DNA of 64,000 nucleotides from Chromobacterium violaceum ATCC 12472 (GCF_000007705.1 NC_005085.1:4687081-4751080), one strand, 5' to 3'; shown: positions 20,335 to 28,289, numbered from the stretch's first letter. The notes: generated by a model not told the origin, from the letters alone. Numbers and translations are program-made.

Positions 20335-20634
20335 TCAGGGACGGTCGCTGTGCCCCAGCGCCTTGTCCGGCGCGATGCGGTCGCGCAGCCGCTGCTTGAG
20401 GATTTTCAGCTCGGGAAAGCCGTCTTCCGCCTTGCGGTCCCACAGCAGCTCGCCGTCGACCTCGACGCGGAACACGCCGCCGCTGCCGGGACGCAGCGCC
20501 ACCTCGGCCAGCTCTTTCTCGAAAGTGGTCAGCAGTTCCTGGGCCAGCCAGCCGGCGCGCAACAGCCAGCGGCAGCCGGTGCAGTAATGGATGACGACGC
20601 GGGGCAGGGAAGCGGGAGGGGCGGACGGATTCAT
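20335..20634 (-). CDS. SelT/SelW/SelH (Rdx) family thioredoxin-fold protein
   Basis: This is a 99-residue protein of the Rdx family, cysteine homologues of the mammalian selenoproteins T, W and H. The redox motif CTGC follows the first strand (VVIHYCTGCRW). Further on are AQELLTTFEKELAEVALRPG and GGVFRVEVDGELLWDRKAEDGFPELKIL, the usual fold and GxF..V.G motif. The role is probably redox or thiol-related in the cytoplasm. I choose ATG 20634; upstream in-frame codons exist but lack support. It sits directly before dinB with 8 bp between. Confidence 0.85.
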   Translation of the reverse strand: MNPSAPPASLPRVVIHYCTGCRWLLRAGWLAQELLTTFEKELAEVALRPGSGGVFRVEVDGELLWDRKAEDGFPELKILKQRLRDRIAPDKALGHSDRP

Positions 20635-20928
20635 GATGGAAAGACGAACACGGGTACAAAACGACAGCATAACGCAAAAAATGGCGCCGACCCCCTGTTT
20701 GCAGCGTATTGTTCGGGTGCGGAGCACCCTCTCCTCCATCGTTTCTCTTGTATTTGGCAGACTTGGCGCAGTGCCGAGTCGGGGGCCGGCGTCGCGGATG
20801 TCGTCTTGTTCAAACCGTGTTGCTCGGGCCAGTGTGCCCAGCCGGACCCGGACTGTAAAGCCCGGAACGGTCGGCGGCGACGTTGCTGCAAAGCACCATG
20901 TCACTTCGGCGCAACGCTGGCCATTGCC
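20635..20928. other. Gene-free stretch upstream of the SelT-like/dinB pair
   Basis: Nearly 300 bp without a supported gene. It must contain the promoter for the minus-strand SelT-like/dinB pair. A small perfect hairpin, GGGTGC-GGA-GCACCC, lies at about 20716-20730. An 87-codon minus-strand frame here is Arg/Ser/Gly-rich and looks like random coding. I see no strong promoter hexamers. Confidence 0.35.
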
Positions 20929-20971
20929 AAAAAAAACAGCAGCTTGCGCCGACAACGGCGGCAAGCTGCTG
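20929..20971 (-). terminator. Rho-independent terminator after the copper chaperone gene
   Basis: On the minus strand, CAGCAGCTTGCCGCCG pairs with CGGCGCAAGCTGCTG through a short loop and is followed by eight U residues (the A-run at 20929-20936). It lies about 25 bp after the gene ending at 20994. Confidence 0.92.
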
Positions 20972-20993
20972 CGGATATCGCTTGGTAGCGCTA

Positions 20994-21449
20994 TCAGTGC
21001 GCGTGGTCGCCGGCGCCGTCCTGCACCACCACCTGCACTTCCACTTGGCCGGCCTTCTCGAAGCTCAGCGTCAGCGGAAAGCGGTCGCCTGCCTTCAGCG
21101 GCTGCTTCAGGCCCAGCAGCATGATGTGGTAGCTGCCCGGCGCGAACTTGACGGTCTGGCCCGGCGCGACCGCCACGCCGCCCTCCACCTTGCGCATCCG
21201 CATCACGCCGTTGTCGTTGACGTGGGTATGCACTTCGGCGCGCTCTGCGCGCGGCGTGCTGGCCGACACCAGCTTGTCCTCGGCCTTGCCCTGGTTCTCC
21301 AGCGACAGATAGACGCCGCCGGTCTGGCTGGCCGCCGGCATCGCGCGGCTCCACGGATGGCCGATTTGGATGGCGCCCAGCTGGAAGGAATGGGCGGCGG
21401 CCAGGCCGGACAGGCACAGGCCGAGCAGGGCGGCGGCGAAACGTTTCAT
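20994..21449 (-). CDS. PCuAC-type periplasmic copper(I) chaperone
   Basis: Proteins of this family carry Cu(I) in the periplasm, often for the CuA site of cytochrome oxidase. The 151-residue product has a signal peptide (ALLGLCLSGLAAAHS), then the copper ligands in the family spacing: the His/Met block HPWSRAMPA, the HTHVNDNGVMRMRKV block and the GSYHIMLLGLK block. The C terminus ends GDHAH, which may add a metal ligand. It appears monocistronic with its own terminator; no oxidase gene is adjacent. Confidence 0.9.
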   Translation of the reverse strand: MKRFAAALLGLCLSGLAAAHSFQLGAIQIGHPWSRAMPAASQTGGVYLSLENQGKAEDKLVSASTPRAERAEVHTHVNDNGVMRMRKVEGGVAVAPGQTVKFAPGSYHIMLLGLKQPLKAGDRFPLTLSFEKAGQVEVQVVVQDGAGDHAH

Positions 21450-21638
21450 CGCGGAGTCTCCAATTGAAAATGGCTCTCACTCTAGCACGCCGCGCGGGCC
21501 GGCGAACGCGACAAATTGCCGCATCCGTCGGCCTCCCGCCACACCTCGCCATGCCGCCGGTCTAAAGCGCAGTCCCCGGCTACCCCGCCGCAACGTAAGC
21601 CTCTACAATCTGCGGGCTAGATACCCGGCCTCAACACC

Positions 21639-22286
21639 ATGTTCAAAACCCTGTCGCTGCAATTCCTGTTCGGCGGTCTGCTCAGCCTGATCACCATCAC
21701 CAATCCGCTGTCCAAGATTCCGCTGTTCATCACGCTGACCCGCGAAATGAGCGACTCGCACCGCGACTCACAAGCCCGCCGCGCCTGCGTGTTCGCAGCC
21801 GCCATCATGGCGGTGAGCCTGCTGGCCGGCAACCTGATCATGGCCGCCTTCGGCATTTCCTACGGCGCGCTGCGCATCGCCGGCGGCTTCGTGGTGGCGG
21901 TGCTGGGCTACCGCATGCTGTTCCTGTCGCAGGATCCGGGCCAGGCGCCCAGACAGTCGGGCGAACGCGAGGACTACGCCTTCTTCCCGCTGGCGATGCC
22001 CGGCATCAGCGGTCCGGGCACCATCGCGGTGGTGATCGGCATCTCCACCGAGATCGCGGAGCTCTCCACGCTGCCGGCCAAGGCGCTGGCCTTCGCGATG
22101 ACCTTCGCCGCCATCGGCCTGACCTGCGTCGGCATGTGGCTGACGCTGAAGTCGTCGCTGCTGATCTCGGAGCGGCTGGGCCGCGGCGGCCGCGAGGTGA
22201 TGACCCGGCTGATGGGCTTCTTGCTGATCTGCATCGGCGTGCAGTTCGTCGGCTCCGGCATCCGCACCTTCATGGCCGGCTCTTGA
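21639..22286 (+). CDS. MarC family integral membrane protein
   Basis: This is a 215-residue protein of the MarC (UPF0056) family with six predicted membrane segments: FLFGGLLSLITITNPLSKIP, AACVFAAAIMAVSLLAGNLIM, ALRIAGGFVVAVLGYRM and three more. The family hallmark NPLSKIPLFI in the first segment and the PLAMPGISGPGTIA block in the middle are present. Function is not established for the family; the old link to multiple antibiotic resistance has not held up. A TACAAT -10-like box lies about 30 bp upstream. Confidence 0.88.
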   Translation: MFKTLSLQFLFGGLLSLITITNPLSKIPLFITLTREMSDSHRDSQARRACVFAAAIMAVSLLAGNLIMAAFGISYGALRIAGGFVVAVLGYRMLFLSQDPGQAPRQSGEREDYAFFPLAMPGISGPGTIAVVIGISTEIAELSTLPAKALAFAMTFAAIGLTCVGMWLTLKSSLLISERLGRGGREVMTRLMGFLLICIGVQFVGSGIRTFMAGS

Positions 22287-22320
22287 GCGCCGCGCGCGCG
22301 AACCCCATTTCTGCCACAAT

Positions 22321-22345
22321 GAACGGATAGTCCCGCTATCCGTTC
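22321..22345. promoter_or_regulatory. Perfect 10-bp inverted repeat abutting the AraC-type gene start
   Basis: GAACGGATAG (22321-22330), five bases, CTATCCGTTC (22336-22345). It ends 4 bp before the ATG of the regulator and occupies the place of its Shine-Dalgarno sequence. It has no T-run, so it is not a convincing terminator for marC. It may be an operator or a translation-blocking hairpin. Confidence 0.5.
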
Positions 22346-22349
22346 CGCC

Positions 22350-23183
22350 ATGCCCGCTCCCGCCCAAGAACGTTCCGAACTGTTCCGCGCCGACGACCTC
22401 GGCGCGCTGGAATGCCTGGACGCGCAATACGCCGAGCGGACCTTCCCGCCCCATTTCCACGAAGAATTCGTCGTCAACACGCTGACCCTGGGCGCGCAGT
22501 CCTACCGCCACCGCGGCGGCCTGCACCGCGCCGGCGTCGGCGCGCTGGTGCTGATCAATCCCGGCGAGGTGCACACCGGCGAAACCGCCCACGAAAACGG
22601 CTGGGCCTATCGCGGCTTCTATCCCGGCGTCGACATGATAGGCGGCCTGGCCGCCGACCTGAACGGCAAGGCCGGCCTGCCCTATTTCCGCGACACCGTG
22701 GTGGTCGATCCCGGCCTGGCGGGCCGGCTGGACGGCCTGCACCTGCTGCTGCGCGACAGCCACGACGCGTTGCGGCGCGAGTCGGCGCTGGCCGCAGTGT
22801 TCAGCGAGGTACTGGTCAAATACATGCGGCTGCAGCCGGACGAGCAAGCGTCGGCTCCCACCGCGGTGGAGACCGTCAGGCAGATGCTGGCCGACGATCC
22901 CGCCGCCAATCACTCGCTGCAACAACTGGCGGCGGCGGTCGGCCTGTCGCCCTGGCAGCTGTGCCGCCAATTCAAGCGCGAAACCGGGCTGCCGCCGGTA
23001 GCCTGGCGCAACCAGCTGCGGGTGGCGCGCGCCCGCAAGCTGCTGGCCGCCGGCATGCGCCCCGGCGCGGCGGCGCTGGAGCTGGGCTTCGCCGACCAGC
23101 CGCACCTGACCCGCGCGTTCCAGCAGGCGCTGGGCGTCACGCCGGCCGCCTATCAGAAGGCCGTGGGCGCGCGCGCCGGCTGA
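22350..23183 (+). CDS. AraC family transcriptional regulator
   Basis: The 277-residue protein has an N-terminal cupin-like ligand domain (HFHEEFVVNTLTLG and LINPGEVHTGE are typical) and a C-terminal AraC DNA-binding domain with two helix-turn-helix units (LQQLAAAVGLSPWQLCRQFKRETGLPP and AAALELGFADQPHLTRAFQQALGVTP). It lies 97 bp upstream of azlCD on the same strand, so it probably controls that amino-acid export pair. The inducer is unknown. No Shine-Dalgarno is visible; a perfect dyad occupies its place. Confidence 0.9.
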   Translation: MPAPAQERSELFRADDLGALECLDAQYAERTFPPHFHEEFVVNTLTLGAQSYRHRGGLHRAGVGALVLINPGEVHTGETAHENGWAYRGFYPGVDMIGGLAADLNGKAGLPYFRDTVVVDPGLAGRLDGLHLLLRDSHDALRRESALAAVFSEVLVKYMRLQPDEQASAPTAVETVRQMLADDPAANHSLQQLAAAVGLSPWQLCRQFKRETGLPPVAWRNQLRVARARKLLAAGMRPGAAALELGFADQPHLTRAFQQALGVTPAAYQKAVGARAG

Positions 23184-23279
23184 ACCGCCCGCAAAATCGT
23201 TCAAGACAGGCCGGACGGCCTGCGCCATCATCAGCGACAGGGGGCCGATGTCCGGCCCCGCCGCACGCAGGATTCCGCC

Positions 23280-23990
23280 ATGCCCTCCTTGCCCGACCGC
23301 CGCCGCTGGCTGCTGGACGGCGCGCGCGACACCGTCCCGATGATGGTGGGCGCCGCGCCCTTCGGCCTGATCTTCGGCACCCTGGCCATCGCCGCCGGCC
23401 TGTCGCCCGCCGCGACGGCGGCGATGTCGCTGCTGGTCTTCGCCGGCTCCTCGCAGTTCATCGCCGTCAGCCTGGTTTCCGCCGGCGCCGCCTTGCCGGT
23501 GATCTGGCTGACCACCTTCGTCGTCAATCTGCGCCACGCGCTGTACAGCGCCACGCTGCTGCCCTACGCGCGGCCATGGCCGCTGGCCTGGCGCTGGCCG
23601 CTGGCGTTCTGGCTCACCGACGAGACCTTCGCCGTGGTCGAGCACCGCTTTCGCAGCCTGGGCGCCGAGGGCGGCCAGTGGTACTGGCTGGGATCGTCGC
23701 TGTCCATGTATCTGAACTGGCAGCTGTGGACGCTGGCCGGCGTGGCGCTGGGCCGCTCGGTGCCGGGACTGGACCGATTGGGGCTGGATTTCGCGATGGT
23801 GGCCACCTTCGCCGCCATCGTCGCGCCGCAGCTGAAAAAGCGGCCGACGCTGGCGGCGGCGCTGGCGGCCGGCGCGGTGGCGCTGCTGGCGCGCGGCCTG
23901 CCGTACAAGCTGGATCTGATGCTGGCCGCGCTGGCGGGCGTCGCCGCCGGCATGATGGTTGAACGCGGACAGAAACGGGAGGCCGCATGA
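23280..23990 (+). CDS. azlC: AzlC family branched-chain amino acid exporter, large subunit
   Basis: The 236-residue protein belongs to the AzlC/YgaZ family, which with AzlD/YgaH exports branched-chain amino acids such as valine. It has the conserved stretch APFGLIFGTLAIAAGL and FAGSSQFIAVSL near the N terminus, then NLRHALYSATLLPY and further membrane segments. The gene overlaps azlD by 4 bp (ATGA). The substrate is inferred from the family; the neighbouring AraC regulator is the likely controller. Confidence 0.88.
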   Translation: MPSLPDRRRWLLDGARDTVPMMVGAAPFGLIFGTLAIAAGLSPAATAAMSLLVFAGSSQFIAVSLVSAGAALPVIWLTTFVVNLRHALYSATLLPYARPWPLAWRWPLAFWLTDETFAVVEHRFRSLGAEGGQWYWLGSSLSMYLNWQLWTLAGVALGRSVPGLDRLGLDFAMVATFAAIVAPQLKKRPTLAAALAAGAVALLARGLPYKLDLMLAALAGVAAGMMVERGQKREAA

Positions 23991-24310
23991 ACGGATGGCA
24001 ACACTGGGCGGCCATCGCCGGCATGCTGGCCGCCACGCTGGCGGTGCGCGCCAGCTTCCTGGTCTTCGGCCAGCGGCTGGCGTTTCCCGGCTGGCTGAAC
24101 CGCGCGCTGCACTACGTGCCGGCGGCGGTGCTGTCGGCGCTGGTGGCGCCGATGGCGCTGGCGCCGGCCGGCAGCATCGACCTGTCCTGGCATAACGCCT
24201 ACCTTGTCGGCACCATCGTCGCCATCGCCGTCGCCTGGAAAAACGGCAAGACGCTGCTGGCCATCGTGGTCAGCTTCGCCGTCTACGGCGCGCTGCGCTG
24301 GCTGCTATAG
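23987..24310 (+). CDS. azlD: AzlD family branched-chain amino acid exporter, small subunit
   Basis: This 107-residue polytopic protein (about four membrane segments) is the usual partner of AzlC. RALHYVPAAVLSALVAP is the family signature. The ATG overlaps the azlC stop. Its stop overlaps the stop of the convergent NSS transporter gene: both stops lie within CTATAG, so the two coding regions share six bases. Confidence 0.87.
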   Translation: MNGWQHWAAIAGMLAATLAVRASFLVFGQRLAFPGWLNRALHYVPAAVLSALVAPMALAPAGSIDLSWHNAYLVGTIVAIAVAWKNGKTLLAIVVSFAVYGALRWLL

Positions 24311-25618
24311 GTTGTAGGCCAGCACCAGGCCTATCAGCAGCGGCGCCAGCCAGCGGCAGGCGCCGCGCATCAGCGTCGCCGCCGGCGCGGACAGCCGCAG
24401 CTCGTCGCGCACCGCCGGCCACGCCACCCGTCCGGCGAACAGCGCGGTGCCAATGCAGCCCAAAGGCAGCAGCACATTGGACGCGGCGTAGTCCATCAGC
24501 TCGAACGCGGTGCGGCCGAACAGCTTGCAATCGGCCAGCGGACCGAAGGACAGCGCCGCCGGCACGCCGGCCAGGAAGGCCAGCGCGGTCACCGCCAGCG
24601 TGGCCTGGCGCCGGCCGACGCCGAATTCGTCTATCGGCAGGATGGCCACCACCTCCAGCAGCGACACCGCCGAGGTCAGCGCCGCCATCAGCAGCAGCGC
24701 GAAGAAGGCCGTCGCGAACAGCTGGCCGTAGGGCAGATGGTTGAACACCACCGGCATCACCATATAAGTCAGGCCCGGGCCGGCCTGCGGATTCAGGCCG
24801 AAGGCGTAGATGGCGGGAAAGATCATCAAGCCGGCCAGCACCGAGGTCAGCGCGGTCAGCCCGGTCACCCACAGCGCCGAATTGCCGAGCCGGGTGCCCG
24901 GCCCCAGGTAGGAGCCGTAAGCCAACATGCAGCCGGCGCCCACCGACAACGAGAAGCAGGCCAGGCCCAGCGCCTCCACCAGCATGCCCGGCGTCAGCCG
25001 GCTAAAATCGGGGCGGAACAGCGCCGCCACCCCGGCCATCGCGCCGGGCAGCGTCACGGCGCGGACGATCAGCGCCAGCATCAGCAGGAACAGCAGCGGC
25101 ATCAGCAGCTTGCCGGCGCGCTCTATGCCCTTCTGGATGCCGCCCGCCACCACCAGCAGCGTCAGGCCGGCGAACAGCGCGTGGGTCAGCAGCGCCTCGG
25201 CAGGATCGCCGACGTACTGGCCGAACAGCGCGGCCAGCGCGCCCGCGTCATCGCTCATCACCCGGCCGTCCAGCGCGCGCAGCAGATAGCCCAGCGTCCA
25301 GCCGCCGACCACGCTGTAAAAGGAAAATATCAGGAAGCAGCACAGCACGCCGCCGTAGCCCAGCAGCTTCCAGCGCGGCGAGCCCAGCCGGGAGAACGCG
25401 CCGACCGCGCCGCAGCCGGCCGCGCGGCCCAGCGCCAGCTCGGCCTGCAGCAAGGCCAGCCCCAGGGTGAAGGTGAAGGCCAGATAGACCAGCAGGAAGG
25501 CGCCGCCGCCATTCATGGCGGTGACATAGGGGAATTTCCAGATGGAACCGAGGCCCACCGTGGCGCCGGCCGAAGCCAGAATGAAACCGAGGCGGGAACC
25601 CCATTGCGTGCGTGGCAT
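24305..25618 (-). CDS. NSS family sodium-dependent amino acid symporter, probably for tryptophan or aromatic amino acids
   Basis: This 437-residue polytopic protein belongs to the neurotransmitter:sodium symporter family (LeuT fold). The first helix carries the unwound sodium/substrate site GATVGLGSIWKFPY, and NGGGAFLLVYL follows. About eleven membrane segments are visible. The start at ATG 25618 is set by an AGGAG site six bases upstream, which lies inside a small hairpin. Tryptophan as the substrate is inferred from the leader peptide with two adjacent Trp codons placed 115 bp upstream, and from the neighbouring aroP. Family members for tryptophan (TnaT) and for other amino acids are known. 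Confidence 0.88.
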   Translation of the reverse strand: MPRTQWGSRLGFILASAGATVGLGSIWKFPYVTAMNGGGAFLLVYLAFTFTLGLALLQAELALGRAAGCGAVGAFSRLGSPRWKLLGYGGVLCCFLIFSFYSVVGGWTLGYLLRALDGRVMSDDAGALAALFGQYVGDPAEALLTHALFAGLTLLVVAGGIQKGIERAGKLLMPLLFLLMLALIVRAVTLPGAMAGVAALFRPDFSRLTPGMLVEALGLACFSLSVGAGCMLAYGSYLGPGTRLGNSALWVTGLTALTSVLAGLMIFPAIYAFGLNPQAGPGLTYMVMPVVFNHLPYGQLFATAFFALLLMAALTSAVSLLEVVAILPIDEFGVGRRQATLAVTALAFLAGVPAALSFGPLADCKLFGRTAFELMDYAASNVLLPLGCIGTALFAGRVAWPAVRDELRLSAPAATLMRGACRWLAPLLIGLVLAYNL

Positions 25619-25620
25619 GA

Positions 25621-25634
25621 CAACTCCTGAGTTG
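25621..25634 (-). promoter_or_regulatory. Shine-Dalgarno hairpin of the NSS transporter gene
   Basis: On the minus strand CAACT-CAGG-AGTTG forms a 5-bp stem that includes the AGGAG ribosome site. It ends 2 bases before the ATG. If it forms, it would restrict initiation, adding a translational layer to the attenuator upstream. Confidence 0.5.
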
Positions 25635-25678
25635 GAACAGTTTGCCGCCGCATGGGGATAAAAAGCTGGATACAACAA

Positions 25679-25733
25679 GGCCGCCCATGACGGCGGCCCG
25701 GAAAGCGGATGTGAACACCCCTGGCGCGCCGGC
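25679..25733 (-). promoter_or_regulatory. Candidate tryptophan attenuator (terminator hairpin and competing arms)
   Basis: After the leader-peptide stop the minus-strand RNA contains GCCGGCGCGCC (able to pair back with GGCGCGGC over the Trp/Arg codons), then a strong hairpin GGCCGCC-GTCAT-GGGCGGCC (25698-25679) followed by a U-rich tail UUGUUGU. The middle segment CGGCG can also pair with CGCCG in the hairpin's 5' arm, giving a possible antiterminator. This is the usual 1:2, 2:3, 3:4 logic of trp attenuation, though the U-tail is interrupted. Confidence 0.6.
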
Positions 25734-25787
25734 TTAGCCGCGCCACCACCCATACTGGGTCTGGAGTGAAATAATCTGCTTCATCAT
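25734..25787 (-). CDS. Leader peptide with tandem Trp codons (attenuator peptide)
   Basis: A 17-codon frame reads MMKQIISLQTQYGWWRG and stops at TAA (25736-25734). The two adjacent TGG codons lie at 25748-25743. The GWWR segment is identical to that in the E. coli trp leader peptide (recalled). Hairpin-forming sequence follows directly and the NSS transporter starts 115 bp downstream. A ribosome stalled on scarce Trp-tRNA would cover the first arm and release the transporter from attenuation. A TTGACG -35-like box lies upstream at about 25820, with no good -10. The Shine-Dalgarno is weak. Confidence 0.72.
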   Translation of the reverse strand: MMKQIISLQTQYGWWRG

Positions 25788-25838
25788 GGCTCAAGCATGC
25801 CGGTTAACGCCCGCAGGCGTCAAGCCCGGCATGCGCGC

Positions 25839-27209
25839 TCAGGCGTTCTCTCCGGCCAGCCTGGCCTCGGCCGGCGAGGGTTTCTTCAAGCGGAAGCCCA
25901 GCCACAGCAGGCCCAGCCACACCGGCAGCACGTAGACCGACACCGCCATGCCCGGCGTGAACAGCAGGATGCCCAGTATCATCACCATGAAGGCCAGGCA
26001 GATCCAGTTGGACAGCGGGAACCAGAACGACGGGAACACCAGCTTCTGGCCGCCCTTGGCGCGGCGGAACTTCAGATGGGTCAGGCTGATCATCGCCCAG
26101 TTGGTGACCAGCGCGGCCACCACCAGCGACATCAGCAGGCCCAGCGCCTCGCCCGGCAGCAGGTAGTTCAGGATCACGCAGGCGAAAGTGGCCGCCGCGG
26201 AGAACAGCGTGGCGTACACCGGCACGCCGCGCGTGTCCAGCTTGCCCAGCGCCCGCGGCGCGTTGCCTTGTCGGGCCAGGCCGAACAGCATGCGGCTGGT
26301 GGCGTACACGCAGCTGTTGTACACCGACAGCGCGGCGGTCAGCACCACGAAGTTCAGCGCGTGCGCGGTGAAGCCGGCGCCGATCTGCTCGAAGATCATC
26401 ACGAAGGGGCTGCCGCCGGCGGCCACCTTGTTCCACGGGTACAGCGACAGCAGCACCACCAGCGAGCCGATGTAGAAGATCAGGATGCGGTAGATCACCT
26501 GGTTGACGGCCTTGGGGATGGTTTTCTGCGGGTCGTTCGCCTCGGCCGCGGTCATGCCGATCAGTTCCAAGCCGCCGAAGGAGAACATGATCACCGCCAT
26601 CATCATGAACAGGCCTTTGACACCGTGCGGGAAGAAGCCGCCGTCGTTCCACAGATTGCTGACCGAGGCCTGCGGGCCGCCGCTGCCGGACAGCAGCAGG
26701 TAGCCGCCGAACAGGATCATGCCGATCACCGCCGCCACCTTGATCAGCGCGAACCAGAATTCGGTCTCGCCGTAGGATTTGACGTTGGCGAGATTGATGC
26801 CGTTGATGCAGACGAAGCACACCAGCGCGGTCAGCCAGGCCGGCACGTGCGGCCACCAGTACTGGACGTAGGCGCCGACCGCGGTCAGCTCGGCCATGCT
26901 CACCAGCACGTACAGCACCCAGTAGTTCCAGCCGGACAGAAAGCCGGGGAAGCGGCCCCAGTAGCGGTAGGCGAAGTGGCTGAACGAACCGGCGACCGGC
27001 TCCTCGGCCACCATCTCGCCCAGTTGGCGCATGATCATGAAGGCGATGAAGCCGGCGATGGCGTAGCCGAGGATCATCGAGGGGCCGGCCGACTTCAGGA
27101 CGCTGGCCGAGCCGAGGAACAGGCCGGTGCCGACGGCGCCGCCCAGCGCGATCAGCTGGATGTGGCGGTTTTTCAGCTCGCGCTGCAAACCGGTGTGGGC
27201 TTCGCTCAC
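25839..27209 (-). CDS. aroP: AroP, aromatic amino acid permease (APC family)
   Basis: The protein (456 residues) imports phenylalanine, tyrosine and tryptophan by proton symport at the inner membrane. It aligns throughout with E. coli AroP as I recall it: LKNRHIQLIALGGAVGTG, the block MRQLGEMVAEEPVAGSFSHFA, SGWNYWVLYVLVSMAELTAVG and GGPQASVSNLW. About twelve membrane segments are present. The start is GTG 27209, with GGAG nine bases before it. A longer frame exists but lacks a ribosome site. It lies just upstream of the Trp leader peptide and the NSS transporter on the same strand. Confidence 0.9.
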   Translation of the reverse strand: MSEAHTGLQRELKNRHIQLIALGGAVGTGLFLGSASVLKSAGPSMILGYAIAGFIAFMIMRQLGEMVAEEPVAGSFSHFAYRYWGRFPGFLSGWNYWVLYVLVSMAELTAVGAYVQYWWPHVPAWLTALVCFVCINGINLANVKSYGETEFWFALIKVAAVIGMILFGGYLLLSGSGGPQASVSNLWNDGGFFPHGVKGLFMMMAVIMFSFGGLELIGMTAAEANDPQKTIPKAVNQVIYRILIFYIGSLVVLLSLYPWNKVAAGGSPFVMIFEQIGAGFTAHALNFVVLTAALSVYNSCVYATSRMLFGLARQGNAPRALGKLDTRGVPVYATLFSAAATFACVILNYLLPGEALGLLMSLVVAALVTNWAMISLTHLKFRRAKGGQKLVFPSFWFPLSNWICLAFMVMILGILLFTPGMAVSVYVLPVWLGLLWLGFRLKKPSPAEARLAGENA

Positions 27210-27366
27210 TATGAATTCTCCGTTGAGGTGCGGGCGCCGAACGCGCGCCCGGACAGGTGCGCGTTCATCTAAACATCGGCACGGCGTTGCCGTCAAACCA
27301 TTGGATACAATATAAATGCCCAAAATATGCCTAATGATTGCATTTTAAAAATAAAATTCCCCATTA

Positions 27367-27380
27367 TTTGAAATTTCAAA
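27367..27380. promoter_or_regulatory. 14-bp perfect palindrome in the AT-rich aroP upstream region
   Basis: TTTGAAATTTCAAA at 27367-27380 is a perfect dyad within an AT-rich region (about 27280-27400) that contrasts with the GC-rich flanks. It lies about 160 bp before the aroP start, on the side where its promoter must be. It does not match the TyrR box I know (TGTAAA-N6-TTTACA). The binding protein is unknown. Confidence 0.45.
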
Positions 27381-27559
27381 CCATAAATTGCCGAATCAGG
27401 CCTATCTAGCTGCGAATTTCCCGCGCCAACCGGCTGATCCCAGGCACGAACGTTCGGTTACCTGCAGTGACAAATGGCACACACAGCTGTTGCAACTGTT
27501 TGTCGATAATCTCAGTCGAAGGCATGAGTGACCCAGTGCGTCACCTCAGGGAGAGAACA

Positions 27560-28267
27560 ATGAAACAATCGGTATTGATCGCCAGCGTGCTCGGCGGCGG
27601 CATCGCGCTCGGCGCGGTGGGCGTGGCCGGCATCCAGGCCATGAAGTCGTCGAAGCCGGAAACCGCCGTCGTCGCCAGCGCGCCGCTGGCCCAGGCTTCC
27701 GCTCCGGCCATCCAGGCGCTCGCGCCCAGCGCGGCCTCGTCCACCCTCGCGCAAGCGGCGCCGCAGGCGTCTACGCCCGCCGCCGCCGCGGTCCCCAAAG
27801 CGGAGCCGGCGCCGAAGCCGAAGCCGGTTCATGCCACCCACGCCCGAATCCTGGGCGTGACCCCGATCCGCGAAGCGGGCACCGAGCCCAAGCAGGTCTG
27901 CCACCAGGAGCAGGTGGTGCACCAGGCGCCGGTGCAGGATGAAAACCGCATCGCCGGCTCGGTGATCGGCGGCGTGGTCGGCGGCCTGCTCGGCAACCAG
28001 GTGGGCGGCGGCAACGGCAAGAAGGCGGCCACCGTGATCGGCGCGCTGGCCGGCGGCTATGCCGGCAACCGGGTGCAGGAAGGCATGCAGCAGCGCGACC
28101 AGGTGGCCGGCACCCGCACCATCTGCAACACCGAGGACGTGAAGACCGAGAAGATCGTCGGCTACAACGTGCGCTACTCGCTGGACGGCAAGACCGGCAC
28201 CGTGCGCATGGACGAAAAGCCGAAGGGCAAGACGCTGCCGGCCAAGGACGGCAAGCTGCTGATCTGA
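27560..28267 (+). CDS. Glycine-zipper 2TM domain protein, envelope-associated
   Basis: This is a 235-residue protein with an N-terminal hydrophobic anchor or signal (VLIASVLGGGIALGAVGVAGI), an Ala/Pro/Ser-rich linker, a short Cys-containing segment, then a glycine-zipper domain (GSVIGGVVGGLLGNQVGGGNG and AATVIGALAGGYAGNRVQEG). The C-terminal part resembles the small beta domain of SlyB/17-kDa-antigen-like proteins (CNTEDVKTEKIVGYNVRY). Such proteins sit in the envelope; precise function is unknown. ATG 27560 has a good GGGAGAGA ribosome site. A GTGAC/GTCAC inverted repeat lies at about 27528-27544. Confidence 0.8.
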   Translation: MKQSVLIASVLGGGIALGAVGVAGIQAMKSSKPETAVVASAPLAQASAPAIQALAPSAASSTLAQAAPQASTPAAAAVPKAEPAPKPKPVHATHARILGVTPIREAGTEPKQVCHQEQVVHQAPVQDENRIAGSVIGGVVGGLLGNQVGGGNGKKAATVIGALAGGYAGNRVQEGMQQRDQVAGTRTICNTEDVKTEKIVGYNVRYSLDGKTGTVRMDEKPKGKTLPAKDGKLLI

Positions 28268-28289
28268 TTCCGGCTCATCCGCCAAGACC

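Noticed and set aside
27210..27466. TyrR box upstream of aroP
   Set aside because: No TGTAAA-N6-TTTACA-like site could be found; only an unrelated palindrome is present.
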